Positions 9,649 through 20,397 are shown, counted from the first letter of the stretch. The stretch is 64,000 bases of DNA from Lachnospiraceae bacterium (GCA_022794255.1 JAAWEL010000036.1:1-64000), one strand, 5' to 3'. Program-made: numbers and translations. The notes: generated from the sequence alone by a model not told the origin.

Positions 9649-9786
9649 TCACTTACTCTTTCCGCGATTCAAAACCTTTTGTACCTCTTTAAAGCTCTTG
9701 TGCCATTTTAATATCCGGCGGTTTAGATCCTCCTTGTCGCTAGTGGCACTGCGCATGCTTTTGACAAACCTGGTCTTCCAATCCAT
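9649..9786 (-). CDS. Candidate small protein (45 aa), not in the ORF track
   Basis: Manual translation: MDWKTRFVKSMRSATSDKEDLNRRILKWHKSFKEVQKVLNRGKSK; fills the trmB-trxA gap; weak ribosome-binding site. Confidence 0.35.
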   Translation of the reverse strand: MDWKTRFVKSMRSATSDKEDLNRRILKWHKSFKEVQKVLNRGKSK

Positions 9787-9828
9787 TTTATCACCGCTAA
9801 ATATCTCTTCCTCAACAGTATATGCAGA

Positions 9829-10482
9829 TTACCGGCTGGCTATCAGCTTACAGATCGGATTTCCCATGGAAGAAAATTTCATCTCATATTCCGTCATCAC
9901 ATTGTCATCTGCCTGGCTGCTGTGATGCAGATCTCTGGTAGACCAGTCAATTTTCCAACCTGCCTCCGGGATGGATTCCAATGAATAGGAAAACAACTCC
10001 TGATTGTCCGTCTTAAATTCCACTGTCCCGTTTTCTGTTAAAATCCGGTCGTAAATCTTCATAAATTCTGGAGAAGTAAGACGCCGCTTAGCATGACGGT
10101 CCTTGGGCCAGGGGTCAGAAAAATTCAGATAAATCCGGGCCACTTCCTGAGGAGCAAAAATCTCTGACAGGCTTTTTGCATCTACGCAAAGAAAATAGAG
10201 ATTAGACAATCTCAATTCCTCCTGTTTTTTTATGGCCTTTAATAAAACCGTAGGATACCGCTCGACCCCAAGATAATTGATCTGAGGATTGCGTCTGGCC
10301 AACTCCATAATAAATCGGCCTTTTCCCATGCCCACCTCAATCTGTATAGGATTGTCATTGCCAAACTTCTGGTGAAAATTCCCCTGGTATTTCTCCGGCT
10401 GTCCGATCACATGAGGACTGACAGCAATGGCATCCTCTGACCCCGGAATATGGCGCAGCCTCATTTTCATCCTCCTTTTCAC
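9829..10482 (-). CDS. trmB: tRNA (guanine-N7-)-methyltransferase
   Basis: IQIEVGMGKGRFI, YLGVERYPTVLLKA, YLNFSDPWPKDRHAKRRL. Confidence 0.95.
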   Translation of the reverse strand: MKRRMKMRLRHIPGSEDAIAVSPHVIGQPEKYQGNFHQKFGNDNPIQIEVGMGKGRFIMELARRNPQINYLGVERYPTVLLKAIKKQEELRLSNLYFLCVDAKSLSEIFAPQEVARIYLNFSDPWPKDRHAKRRLTSPEFMKIYDRILTENGTVEFKTDNQELFSYSLESIPEAGWKIDWSTRDLHHSSQADDNVMTEYEMKFSSMGNPICKLIASR

Positions 10483-10666
10483 TTCAAAATATGACTCATT
10501 TCTTTTTGTCCCCTTTTATTCTATCAAACCTTCCTCTGCTTTGCAAGTAGAGCTATTAATATATAAAGCCAGCAAACTTTCATTTTCCCCGTGCATAATT
10601 GGCAAATATGTAGTATAATATATAACATCATTTGACAAATACCGACAAAATGCGAGGAGGACAACC

Positions 10667-11551
10667 ATGGCAAGTGGCAGCACAAATAACAATTGGGAAA
10701 GGATACAGCTGGGCCTCAAAAATACAGAACGCCTGATTGGACAGAAAGACTACAACTCTGCCATGATAAAGGCTCGTCAGACTATAGAATTTATGGTGCG
10801 GATGCTGTCCGAAAGATCTGGATCCATGAGTGACAGAGATTTGAAGGAAATGATAGACATGCTATATCGCAGCCGGAGAATTACAAAAAACAGCTGTGAC
10901 CATTACCACAAGATCCGCATGATCGGCAACAAAGCTGCTCACGAAGGAGATAACTCTGCCTCCAATGCCACCTTGGCTCTCCAATTGCTTGCTCAGGAGT
11001 TTTCCTCCTTTTCCGAGGAGTACCAGGGACGAAGGCGGAGTTCTCCCCAGAGAGGTTCTTCTCAAAGAAATACCTCCCGCCGTTCTTCTCCGCAAAACCG
11101 CCGCAGAAGATCAGCCAAAAGGAGACGTAGGGCTGTCCCTGCTTATCTTTTCAGGCTTCTTATTCCTGTGGCTGGTATCCTTCTGATTATTTTGATCGTA
11201 TTTTTTGTTATCCGGCTGATAAAGCCCAAATCAGATGAGAAGGAGAGCACCACTTCTGCTGTTTCCACAGAAAGCATCCAGGCGCCGGTGGAAACCTCTT
11301 CTGTCCCAGAGACCACGCAGCCTCCGGAGACCAGCACAGAAGCGCCTCAGGTCGTCTATGTTACCACAGATGTTCTCAATGTCCGCTCTGCGCCAAACAC
11401 AGAAGGCACAAAGCTGGGCAAGCTTAATTCCGGTGTCACAGTTAATTATGTCCGGGCAGAAAATGACGAGTGGGCGGTGATTCTTTACGATGGCCAGGAA
11501 GCTTATGTAGCAAGTCAGTATCTGACCACCCAGACTTCCTCTGCTCAATAA
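10667..11551 (+). CDS. DUF4145 (HEPN-like) - basic linker - TM helix - extracellular SH3b protein
   Basis: N-terminal ARQTIEFMVRMLSE...IRMIGNKAAHEGDNSASNATLAL; TM YLFRLLIPVAGILLIILIVFFVIRL; C-terminal VYVTTDVLNVRSAPNTEGTKLGKLNSGVTV SH3b. Confidence 0.8.
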   Translation: MASGSTNNNWERIQLGLKNTERLIGQKDYNSAMIKARQTIEFMVRMLSERSGSMSDRDLKEMIDMLYRSRRITKNSCDHYHKIRMIGNKAAHEGDNSASNATLALQLLAQEFSSFSEEYQGRRRSSPQRGSSQRNTSRRSSPQNRRRRSAKRRRRAVPAYLFRLLIPVAGILLIILIVFFVIRLIKPKSDEKESTTSAVSTESIQAPVETSSVPETTQPPETSTEAPQVVYVTTDVLNVRSAPNTEGTKLGKLNSGVTVNYVRAENDEWAVILYDGQEAYVASQYLTTQTSSAQ

Positions 11552-11584
11552 AAGAGTTAAATATTAATTTCTTTCATAGTTAAT

Positions 11585-11635
11585 AAAGCGGAACCTGCTG
11601 AAACTATCCGATTTCTGGAGGGTTCCGCTTTTTTT
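11585..11635 (+). terminator. Rho-independent terminator
   Basis: AAAGCGGAACC ... GGTTCCGCTTTTTTT. Confidence 0.85.
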
Positions 11636-11811
11636 GTAGTTTCAAAACAGTAAAATCCGTCAAATTCTCCAAAAGATTGTATTTTTTTCCGCACAATCAC
11701 CAAAACGCCCTAAAATTTTTCCATTTTTTAACGATTTTTTACTATAGTATTTTCCAGTAAAAAGTGTATTATGATAAAGAACAAAAAGGTAAATAAAATA
11801 AGGAGGCAACC

Positions 11812-12123
11812 ATGAACACGGTAATCAAAAAGATCTCTGAGATCGAAGATGCGGCCTCCTCTGTCATGGAAAGTGCTAATATGTCAAAAAAGGCGTTCGC
11901 CGAAAAGATGGAGGAGCGGATCCGTGAATTTGATCAGGATCTGGAGGCCAGCACCAGTCAAGGGATTGAGGAGCTGAGAAAACGCCTAAAGCTTGAGACA
12001 GACCGCAGGCTGGAACAGCAGAAATCTGAGGCAGAGAAGTCTTTGCAGGAAATGGAATACAATTACAAACAGAACTATAATTGGTATATAGAAAAGCTAT
12101 TCCATCTGCTGACAGAGGAGTGA
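11812..12123 (+). CDS. V-type ATPase subunit G/H-like (coiled-coil stator)
   Basis: Charged coiled coil, first gene of the V-ATPase operon. Confidence 0.75.
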   Translation: MNTVIKKISEIEDAASSVMESANMSKKAFAEKMEERIREFDQDLEASTSQGIEELRKRLKLETDRRLEQQKSEAEKSLQEMEYNYKQNYNWYIEKLFHLLTEE

Positions 12124-12127
12124 GATT

Positions 12128-13171
12128 ATGGGACTTATAACATACAGCGGCATTGCCACAAAAATACGTGCCATGGAAAGCCGTCTGTTTACCCCACAGC
12201 AATTTCGGGAGATGGCTGTGTTGGAGGATGTGCGAAGTGCTGCGGATTATCTGAAGCAGCAGCCTGCCTACGCAGATATCTTTACCAGACTTAACGATAA
12301 CCAGCTGCACCGGGGTAATATTGAGTTTCTTTTAACCCGGTCTGAATACCAGGACTTTGCTCGGCTGTATCGGTTTTCTGGTCTTTCCCAGCGCCGATTT
12401 TTGGATCTCTACTTTATGCACTATGAAATCAACATAATCCGGCGTGTATTACACAATGTTATGAGCGGCAAACCAGAAGCCATTGATCTGTCTGATTTCC
12501 AGCAGTTTTTTGACAGACATTCTTCCATTGATCTGGTAAAGTTAGCTCAGGCTGAAAACCTGGGAGAATTTGCTGCAGAGCTAAAGGGTTCTTCTTATGA
12601 CATGCTGTTTTCTCAGTCAGATCCGGAAAGGCCCCTCAGCCTGACCGAATACGAAATACGGCTGGATCTTTTGTATTTCAATACAATGTGGAAGGTTAAG
12701 GATAAAATCCTGACAGGGCAGGAGCGCAAAATCATCCGGCATTGCTTTGGCAGCCGTCTGGATCTTTTGAATATCCAATGGATCTACCGCTCAAAAAAAT
12801 ATTACAGGCTTCCGGCATCAGACATTTATGCACTGCTAATTCCAGTAAAATATAAGCTGCGCACAGAGCAAATTCGCCGGATGGCTGAGGCTCCTTCCCT
12901 GGAAGAATTCTTTTCTCTTCTCTCCGCCACCCATTATGGAAAGCTTCCAGAAGCTCAATGGAGCGGACAGCCGGATGTGGAGGGTATGTACCAACAGATT
13001 CTTAATCGGATCTACAATAGCACCGGGCGCCGGTATCCTTATACCATTGCAGTGATCGATTCTTATTTATATGCCAAAGAGCGGGAAATACGCAGGATTA
13101 TTGCCACAATTGAGGGCATCCGTTATGGTCTGGACCCGGATGCAATCATTGACATGGCAAGTAAGCAGTAG
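12128..13171 (+). CDS. ntpC: V-type ATP synthase subunit C
   Basis: YSGIATKIRAMESRLFTPQQFREMAVL; ENLGEFA; position in operon. Confidence 0.88.
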   Translation: MGLITYSGIATKIRAMESRLFTPQQFREMAVLEDVRSAADYLKQQPAYADIFTRLNDNQLHRGNIEFLLTRSEYQDFARLYRFSGLSQRRFLDLYFMHYEINIIRRVLHNVMSGKPEAIDLSDFQQFFDRHSSIDLVKLAQAENLGEFAAELKGSSYDMLFSQSDPERPLSLTEYEIRLDLLYFNTMWKVKDKILTGQERKIIRHCFGSRLDLLNIQWIYRSKKYYRLPASDIYALLIPVKYKLRTEQIRRMAEAPSLEEFFSLLSATHYGKLPEAQWSGQPDVEGMYQQILNRIYNSTGRRYPYTIAVIDSYLYAKEREIRRIIATIEGIRYGLDPDAIIDMASKQ

Positions 13172-13183
13172 GAGGTGTAAGTT

Positions 13184-15142
13184 TTGGTAGAAAAAATGAA
13201 ATTCCTAAGCATTACCGGACATAAAGGGGACATTGACCGAGTCATTGACCAGTACCTCTCCCGATATGAGATTCATCTGGAAAATGCTTTGTCAGAATTA
13301 AAAACAGTTCCCAACCTAAAACCATTTACAGAAAACAATCCTTATAAGGAGGAGCTGCTAAAAGCCGAGGAGCTGATCCGAACCTACTTGGGTGGTCCTC
13401 AAGAGAAAAAACCAGTTTCTTCTCATTCGGAACAGGATCAAAAGCTTACTATAGAGAAGGCTGCCAGAACCGTTCAGGCAGTAAATGAAGAGCTTTCAGA
13501 GCTGGCTGCCGAAAAAGAACAGCTGGAAAAAGAACTAGAGGTACTTCGGATATCAGAAAAGCAGATAAACCCCTTTATTGATCTGAATTATGATGTGCGC
13601 TCTATTTTACAATTCAAATATGTGGGCTTTCGTTTTGGGCGTTTTCCTCATGAATATTATAAAAAATTCGTGGATTATGTGTACGATACCATTGATGTAG
13701 TCATGCACAAGTGCCAGGAGGACGAAAAATATGTCTGGGTGGTATATTTTGTCCCTAAAGTAATATCAGACAAAATGGATGCTATTCTGGCATCCCTCCA
13801 TTTTGAGCGGTTTTTCCTGGCAGACGAATACGAGGGAACTCCCACAGAAGCCTCTCAGGCCCTGAAAGAAAAAATTGATGCATTGCTGGCCAAAATTCAG
13901 GAAACGGATCAAAAACTTTCCCAGATCATTCAGGCCCAAAAAACAAGCCTCTTAAACGCATATCAAAAACTGGAGCGCTACTCTACCAATTTTGATGTGC
14001 GGAAGCTGGCCGCCTGTACCAGCCATGAAAGCCACACCTTCTATATTCTGTGTGGCTGGATGGGTGAAGCAGATGCTGCCGCTTTTCAAAAGGAGCTGGA
14101 AAATGATCCGGAAACCTTCTCTTTTATGGAAGATGACCACAACAATATTATGAGCAACCCCCCTACCCGGCTGAAAAACCCCGGCATTTTTAAACCTTTT
14201 GAAATGTTTATCCAAATGTATGGTTTACCGGCCTATGGGGAGATCGATCCCACAATCCTTATGGGTCTGACCTACTCCTTCTTGTTCGGATTTATGTTCG
14301 GAGATGCAGGTCAGGGAATATGTCTTATGGTGGGAGGCTTCCTTTTATACCAGGCAAAGAAGATGGACTTGGCGGCAATTATCTCTTGTTGTGGTTTCTT
14401 CTCCACCATATTCGGCTTTTTGTTTGGCAGCGTTTTTGGCTTTGAAAATGTTATAGAAGCAATCTGGCTCCATCCCAAGAACGCCATGACAAAGCTTCCC
14501 TTTATCGGGAACTTAAACACTGTCTTTGTAGTAGCCATTGCTCTGGGCATGGGGATTGTCCTGTTGACCATGATTCTAAATGTTATCAACAGCCTTCGGT
14601 CTCATGACCCGGAAAAAGCCTATTTCGATACCAACGGAATCGCTGGCATTGTGTTCTATGCTGCCCTGGCTGCCACCGTATTTTTGTACATGACCAATCA
14701 TCCTCTTCCTGCCGCTGCTGTACTGACAGTAATGTTTTTACTCCCACTGCTGGTGATTCTTTTCAAAGAACCGCTGGCCGCTCTGGTGGAAAAAAAGGCA
14801 GAGGTAATGCCAGAGCAAAAGGGTATGTTTTTTGTTCAGGGCTTTTTTGAGCTGTTTGAAGTCTTACTCAGCTACTTCTCTAACACCCTTTCCTTTGTCC
14901 GTGTAGGTGCTTTTGCTGTCAGCCACGCTGCCATGATGGAGGTGGTTTTAATGCTCGCCGGTGTTGAAGCCGGAAGTCCTAATTGGGTAGTTATCATTTT
15001 AGGCAACCTCTTTGTATGTGGCATGGAAGGACTGATTGTAGGTATCCAGGTTCTGCGTCTTGAATATTATGAGCTATTCAGCCGGTTTTACGGCGGTACC
15101 GGACGGGCGTTTAAGCCTTATGGGAAAACAGATATACAATGA
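13184..15142 (+). CDS. ntpI: V-type ATP synthase subunit I (TTG start)
   Basis: N-terminal cytoplasmic coiled coils; MFGDAGQGICL; LSYFSNTLSFVRVGAFAVSHAAMM. Confidence 0.95.
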   Translation: MVEKMKFLSITGHKGDIDRVIDQYLSRYEIHLENALSELKTVPNLKPFTENNPYKEELLKAEELIRTYLGGPQEKKPVSSHSEQDQKLTIEKAARTVQAVNEELSELAAEKEQLEKELEVLRISEKQINPFIDLNYDVRSILQFKYVGFRFGRFPHEYYKKFVDYVYDTIDVVMHKCQEDEKYVWVVYFVPKVISDKMDAILASLHFERFFLADEYEGTPTEASQALKEKIDALLAKIQETDQKLSQIIQAQKTSLLNAYQKLERYSTNFDVRKLAACTSHESHTFYILCGWMGEADAAAFQKELENDPETFSFMEDDHNNIMSNPPTRLKNPGIFKPFEMFIQMYGLPAYGEIDPTILMGLTYSFLFGFMFGDAGQGICLMVGGFLLYQAKKMDLAAIISCCGFFSTIFGFLFGSVFGFENVIEAIWLHPKNAMTKLPFIGNLNTVFVVAIALGMGIVLLTMILNVINSLRSHDPEKAYFDTNGIAGIVFYAALAATVFLYMTNHPLPAAAVLTVMFLLPLLVILFKEPLAALVEKKAEVMPEQKGMFFVQGFFELFEVLLSYFSNTLSFVRVGAFAVSHAAMMEVVLMLAGVEAGSPNWVVIILGNLFVCGMEGLIVGIQVLRLEYYELFSRFYGGTGRAFKPYGKTDIQ

Positions 15143-15206
15143 CCTTAACCACAAAAGTAAATTCATATTTTTTATATTAAACATTCATTGAAGGAGGATC
15201 TTTATC

Positions 15207-15644
15207 ATGACCTTATTAACAAAAATCACCTTAACCATTGCTTTGCTGATCAGTATTGCCGTTCCCTTTGGCGCCTTTGCTGCAGGGGAAAAAACCCGCG
15301 GCCGTTATAAAACCGCCCTGGGTGTCAATGCGTTTCTGTTTATGGGAACCCTGCTTGTGGCTGCCGGCCTTATGTTCACTGGAAATGCCTTTGCATCAGA
15401 GACAGCCTCTGCTTCTGCTTCTGCTGGAAGCGCTGTAGGATGGGGCTATCTGGCCGCTGCCCTCTCTACTGGAATGTCCTGTATCGGCGGTGGGATTGCC
15501 GTATCTGCAGCCGCTTCCGCTGCTCTGGGAGCTATCAGCGAGGACGGCTCCATTCTTGGTAAATCCCTCATCTTCGTTGGTCTTGCCGAAGGTGTGTGCC
15601 TTTATGGACTGATCATCTCCTTCATGATCCTCGGTAAGCTGTAA
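15207..15644 (+). CDS. ntpK: V-type ATP synthase subunit K (proteolipid, four TM)
   Basis: GMSCIGGGIAVSAAASAALGAI and GLAEGVCLYGLIISFMIL with the ion-binding Glu in the last TM. Confidence 0.93.
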   Translation: MTLLTKITLTIALLISIAVPFGAFAAGEKTRGRYKTALGVNAFLFMGTLLVAAGLMFTGNAFASETASASASAGSAVGWGYLAAALSTGMSCIGGGIAVSAAASAALGAISEDGSILGKSLIFVGLAEGVCLYGLIISFMILGKL

Positions 15645-15648
15645 TCTT

Positions 15649-15957
15649 ATGAAAATGTATCTGATCAGTGACAACGTTGACACCTGGACCGGCATGCGCC
15701 TTGCCGGGATCGAAGGTGCGGTTGTCCATGAAAAACAGGAGCTTCAGAGAGAGTTAGATAAAGTCCTGGCCGATAAGGAGATTGGTATTGTTCTTCTGAC
15801 AGAAAAATTCGGCAGGGAATTTCCCGGGTTGATCAATGATGCGAAGCTGAACCATCGGCTCCCTCTTTTTGTGGAAATTCCCGACCGCCACGGGACCGGC
15901 CGCAAGCCGGACTTTATCACCTCTTATGTAAATGAGGCCATTGGATTAAAACTATAG
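15649..15957 (+). CDS. V-type ATP synthase subunit F
   Basis: TWTGMRLAGIEGAVV, IGIVLLTEKF, LPLFVEIPD. Confidence 0.9.
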   Translation: MKMYLISDNVDTWTGMRLAGIEGAVVHEKQELQRELDKVLADKEIGIVLLTEKFGREFPGLINDAKLNHRLPLFVEIPDRHGTGRKPDFITSYVNEAIGLKL

Positions 15958-15980
15958 TTGTAAAGAAAGCAGGTGATTCT

Positions 15981-16565
15981 TTGACCACAGAGGAAAAATT
16001 AAAACATTTTCTGGATACCTGTATGGAGGATGTCCGTACCCGGAGCAGCCGGATGCTGGATGAGTATACTTCTGCTCTAGAACAATCCTTTGAGGATCAC
16101 AAGCGTGATGCCAAGCACCGGGCACAGCTTCAAATCCGCCAGGAGACAGAAAGAATTGAACGAGATATTAACCGGCAGGTTTCTGCCGGCCAGCTTGATA
16201 TCAGACGCGCCTTAGGACGCAGGCAGGAGGAGTTGAAGGAAGAACTGTTTGCCGGGCTGAAAGAACGGCTGAAAGATTATATTAAATCTCCGGAATATAC
16301 GCTGTTTTTAGAGAGACAGATCGAAAATGCCATAGCTCTCGCCGAAGGCCAATCTCTCTCCATCTATCTGGATCCTTCTGATGAGGCTAAAATCAACACT
16401 TTTGCTTCCCGTTACCCGGAGGTGGAATTTAAGATAAGCAGCTATTCCTTTTTAGGCGGAACCCGGGCTGTTATTCCTTCCCACAATATTCTGATTGACA
16501 ATTCTCTTGAGACCAGACTGGCTGAGGAAAAGGAACGCTTTCATTTTGAAAGGAGGGATAACTGA
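15981..16565 (+). CDS. V-type ATP synthase subunit E (TTG start)
   Basis: Helical N-terminus and GGTRAVIPSHNILIDNSLETRLAEEKE C-terminus; ends in overlap with the subunit A start. Confidence 0.88.
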   Translation: MTTEEKLKHFLDTCMEDVRTRSSRMLDEYTSALEQSFEDHKRDAKHRAQLQIRQETERIERDINRQVSAGQLDIRRALGRRQEELKEELFAGLKERLKDYIKSPEYTLFLERQIENAIALAEGQSLSIYLDPSDEAKINTFASRYPEVEFKISSYSFLGGTRAVIPSHNILIDNSLETRLAEEKERFHFERRDN

Positions 16566-18346
16566 TGGCCAATGTCCTTAACGCAAAAACCGGGATCATC
16601 TATGAGATTAACGGCCCCATTGTTCATTTGAAAGAGGATGCGGGATTTATGATGAATGAGATGGTCTATGTGGGAAAGGACCACTTAACCGGAGAGGTGA
16701 TCGGTCTGTCTTCTGACCGCACCACCATCCAGGTTTACGAGGAAACCACCGGTCTTAAGCCTGGCGATACCGTTACCGGAACAGGGGCTCCGGTCTGTGT
16801 AACCCTTGCGCCCGGAATCCTGACAAATATTTTTGACGGTATCGAACGACCTCTTAGCGAGATTGCCAAAACTGGCGGTGCCTACCTAAACCGAGGCGTC
16901 AATGTGGATGCACTGGATGTATCCAAAAAATGGCATACTCATATAACCGTCAAAAAAGGAGACTATGTATCAGGTGGTTCAATCTTTGCAGAAGTGCCGG
17001 AGACTCCTGCCATCATCCACAAAGTTATGATTCCTCCGGATAAAGCAGGTTGTGTGGCAGATGTAGTGCCGGATGGAGAATACACCATCTCCCAGCCGCT
17101 TCTGACCTTGCAGCTGCCGGACGGAAGCCAGGAAAAGCTCACCATGACGCAAAAGTGGCCTATCCGTCAGGCAAGGCCCACAGCCAGACGCTTCGCGGCA
17201 AGCCAGCCCCTTGTAACCGGCCAGCGAATCCTTGACACACTGTTTCCTCTGGCTAAAGGTGGCACTGCCGCCATTCCCGGTGGTTTTGGAACCGGCAAAA
17301 CCATGACTCAGCATCAGATCGCCAAGTGGTCTGACGCCAATATTATTATTTACATCGGCTGCGGTGAGCGGGGCAATGAAATGACACAGGTTTTGGAAGA
17401 ATTCAGCCAGCTGACTGACCCGAAAACCGGCAGGCCCTTAATGGACCGGACCACATTGATTGCCAACACCTCCAACATGCCTGTGGCTGCCCGGGAGGCC
17501 AGTCTTTATTCCGGCCTGACCCTGGCTGAATATTACCGGGATATGGGATACCATGTGGCCATTATGGCTGATTCCACGTCACGCTGGGCTGAGGCGCTGA
17601 GAGAGCTTTCCGGACGTCTGGAGGAGATGCCTGCTGAAGAAGGTTTCCCCGCTTATCTAGCTTCCAAACTTTCTGCCTTCTATGAGCGGGCCGGAATGAT
17701 GGAAAATTTAAACGGGACGGATGGTAGCGTCACCATCATTGGTGCCGTATCCCCCCAGGGCGGTGATTTTTCTGAGCCTGTGACGCAAAATACAAGACGT
17801 TTTGTTCGCTGTTTCTGGGGCCTGGATAAAAGCCTGGCCTATGCCAGGCATTTTCCAGCCATCTCCTGGCTTACCAGCTATTCTGAATATTTAACCGATC
17901 TGGAAACCTGGTATTCGGAACATGTTGACCGGGATTTTGTAGATTACCGCAATCAAATTGTATTCTTGCTATCACAGGAAAGCAGTTTGATGGAAATCGT
18001 AAAGCTGATCGGCAGCGATGTGCTGCCAGATGATCAGAAATTGATTTTGGAAATTGCCAGAGTCATCCGGACCGGATTTTTACAGCAAAATGCTTTCCAC
18101 AAGGACGATACCTGTGTTCCCATGGAAAAGCAGTTTAAGATGATGGATGTTATTTTGTATCTTTATCAGAAATCTCGGTCTCTCATCTCCATGGGTATGC
18201 CTATGTCTGTCCTGAAGGAAGACCCGATTTTCGACAAGGTTGTCGCTATAAAATATGATGTACCCAATGACAGACCAGAGCTGTTGGATGACTACAAAAA
18301 GCAGATTGACCGTTTCTATGATGATGTAATAGAACGGAACGCATAG
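16565..18346 (+). CDS. ntpA: V-type ATP synthase subunit A, catalytic
   Basis: Walker [68 protein letters not shown]. Confidence 0.98.
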   Translation: MANVLNAKTGIIYEINGPIVHLKEDAGFMMNEMVYVGKDHLTGEVIGLSSDRTTIQVYEETTGLKPGDTVTGTGAPVCVTLAPGILTNIFDGIERPLSEIAKTGGAYLNRGVNVDALDVSKKWHTHITVKKGDYVSGGSIFAEVPETPAIIHKVMIPPDKAGCVADVVPDGEYTISQPLLTLQLPDGSQEKLTMTQKWPIRQARPTARRFAASQPLVTGQRILDTLFPLAKGGTAAIPGGFGTGKTMTQHQIAKWSDANIIIYIGCGERGNEMTQVLEEFSQLTDPKTGRPLMDRTTLIANTSNMPVAAREASLYSGLTLAEYYRDMGYHVAIMADSTSRWAEALRELSGRLEEMPAEEGFPAYLASKLSAFYERAGMMENLNGTDGSVTIIGAVSPQGGDFSEPVTQNTRRFVRCFWGLDKSLAYARHFPAISWLTSYSEYLTDLETWYSEHVDRDFVDYRNQIVFLLSQESSLMEIVKLIGSDVLPDDQKLILEIARVIRTGFLQQNAFHKDDTCVPMEKQFKMMDVILYLYQKSRSLISMGMPMSVLKEDPIFDKVVAIKYDVPNDRPELLDDYKKQIDRFYDDVIERNA

Positions 18347-18360
18347 AGGAGGGATCAGAA

Positions 18361-19767
18361 ATGGCAATTGAATATTTAGGTCTCAGTGCGATTCAGGGTC
18401 CCATGGTTGTGCTGGAGGGTGTCCGTGGCGGTGCCTATGATGAAATTGTGGAAATGACAACTGAAACCGGCAAAAAAAAATTGGGACGTATTATCCAGAT
18501 CAGTGGGGACCGGGCCATCATCCAGGTGTTTGAGGGAACGGAGGGGCTGACCTTAAAGGGAGTACACACCCGTTTGACCGGTCATCCCATGGAGCTGGGC
18601 GTATCAGAAGAAATGTTGGGCCGCGCCTTTAATGGCATTGGTATTCCTATTGACGGTCTTGGGGAAATTTTGCCGGAAAAAATGCTGGATGTCAATGGCC
18701 AGCCCTTAAATCCGGTAGCCCGTGAATATCCGAGAAATTATATCCGTACCGGAATCTCTGCCATTGACGGGCTGATGACGCTGATCCGCGGTCAGAAGCT
18801 GCCTATTTTCTCTGGCAGCGGCCTTCCCCACGATCAGCTTGCAGCTCAGATTGTGCAGCAGGCATCTCTGGGCGACAACTCAGATGAGGAGTTTGCCATT
18901 GTGTTTGCTGCTATGGGCGTCAAACATGATGTGGCAGAATTTTTTCGCAGAACCTTCGAGGAGAGCGGCGTCTCCTCCCATGTGGCAATGTTCATCAACC
19001 TTGCCAATGACCCGGTAGTAGAGCGTTTGATTACCCCTAAAGCGGCTCTGACCCTGGCTGAATACCTGGCATTTGAAAAGAATATGCATATCCTGGTAAT
19101 CCTGACCGATATGACCTCCTTTGCTGAGGCCATGCGGGAGGTTTCCTCCTCCAAGGGAGAAATCCCTTCCCGGAAGGGCTTTCCAGGCTACCTGTACAGC
19201 GAACTGGCCGCCTTGTATGAGCGCGCCGGAATTGTCCGTGGTGCAAACGGCTCAGTGACCCAGATTCCGATTCTCACCATGCCGGGAGATGACATCACCC
19301 ACCCCATTCCCGATCTGACTGGCTATATCACAGAGGGACAGATTGTGTTAGATCGAAGTCTTCACGGCCAGTCCATCTATCCGCCTATCAATGTACTGCC
19401 CAGCTTGTCCCGGCTTATGAAGGATGGTATTGGCGAAGGATACACCAGAGCCGATCATCAGTCTGTGGCCAACCAGCTTTTCTCCTGTTATGCCAAAGTA
19501 GGAGATGCCCGGGCCTTAGCCTCTGTAATCGGAGAAGATGAGTTGTCGGCACTGGACAAAAAATATCTGGAATTCGGAAGGGAATTTGAGAAAAGATTTG
19601 TGGGGCAAGACCCCCATGACAATCGGAATATTATTGAGACACTCAAGATCGGCTGGGAGCTTTTGGGCCTTTTGCCAAGAGCAGAGCTGGACCGTATTGA
19701 CACAAAGCTTTTGGATCAGTATTATAAGCCAGCTGAAACAAGCACCTCGCAGCAGGCTTCCAGATAA
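18361..19767 (+). CDS. ntpB: V-type ATP synthase subunit B
   Basis: [72 protein letters not shown]. Confidence 0.98.
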   Translation: MAIEYLGLSAIQGPMVVLEGVRGGAYDEIVEMTTETGKKKLGRIIQISGDRAIIQVFEGTEGLTLKGVHTRLTGHPMELGVSEEMLGRAFNGIGIPIDGLGEILPEKMLDVNGQPLNPVAREYPRNYIRTGISAIDGLMTLIRGQKLPIFSGSGLPHDQLAAQIVQQASLGDNSDEEFAIVFAAMGVKHDVAEFFRRTFEESGVSSHVAMFINLANDPVVERLITPKAALTLAEYLAFEKNMHILVILTDMTSFAEAMREVSSSKGEIPSRKGFPGYLYSELAALYERAGIVRGANGSVTQIPILTMPGDDITHPIPDLTGYITEGQIVLDRSLHGQSIYPPINVLPSLSRLMKDGIGEGYTRADHQSVANQLFSCYAKVGDARALASVIGEDELSALDKKYLEFGREFEKRFVGQDPHDNRNIIETLKIGWELLGLLPRAELDRIDTKLLDQYYKPAETSTSQQASR

Positions 19768-19779
19768 GGAGGATTTTCC

Positions 19780-20397
19780 ATGAATCCCAATACCTTTCCA
19801 ACTAAGGGGAATCTGATTCTAGCTAAAAACTCCCTGGCGCTTGCCACCCAGGGCTATGGGTTAATGGACAAAAAAAGGAATATCCTTCTGCGGGAGCTGA
19901 TGGGGCTCATTGATCAAGCTAAAAGCATCCAGTCAGAGATTGATGCCACCTACACAGAGGCCTATGCGGCTCTCCAGCAAGCAAATATTGAGCTAGGGAT
20001 TCACTGCGTGGAGGAGATGGCTCTGTCTGTACCAGTGGAGGATTCCATCCGCATCAAAACCCGCAGCATTATGGGCACGGAAATTCCCCTAGTTCAGTAT
20101 GAATCAAAGCCCATGGAGCTTTCCTACACCTACTACAACACCCGGGAATCTCTTGATAAAGCCCGCCTGCACTTTGAGCGGGTCAAAGAGCTGACTATCC
20201 GGCTGTCTATGGTGGAAAACTCTGCCTACCGGCTGGCATCCAGCATCCGCAAGACTCAAAAGCGGGCCAATGCCCTGAAAAATATTACCATTCCTACCTA
20301 TCAGGCATTGGTTGCTGATATCACCAATGCCCTGGAGGAAAAAGATCGAGAAGAATTTACTCGTCTTAAGGTGATCAAAAAATCAAAGAGGGGATAG
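19780..20397 (+). CDS. ntpD: V-type ATP synthase subunit D
   Basis: PTKGNLILAKNSLALATQGYGLMDKKRNILLREL; QKRANALKNITIP. Confidence 0.96.
   Translation: MNPNTFPTKGNLILAKNSLALATQGYGLMDKKRNILLRELMGLIDQAKSIQSEIDATYTEAYAALQQANIELGIHCVEEMALSVPVEDSIRIKTRSIMGTEIPLVQYESKPMELSYTYYNTRESLDKARLHFERVKELTIRLSMVENSAYRLASSIRKTQKRANALKNITIPTYQALVADITNALEEKDREEFTRLKVIKKSKRG

Noticed and set aside
9326-9925. 199-aa plus-strand ORF
   Set aside because: Runs antisense through trxA and the end of trmB; no ribosome-binding site and no motif
15121-15230. Similar ATGACCTTA...ACAAAA strings at the end of ntpI and start of ntpK, considered as a duplication
   Set aside because: Match is short and AT-rich; only the second has a strong ribosome-binding site
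16963-17314. Minus-strand ORFs inside ntpA
   Set aside because: Shadow ORFs opposite a strongly conserved gene
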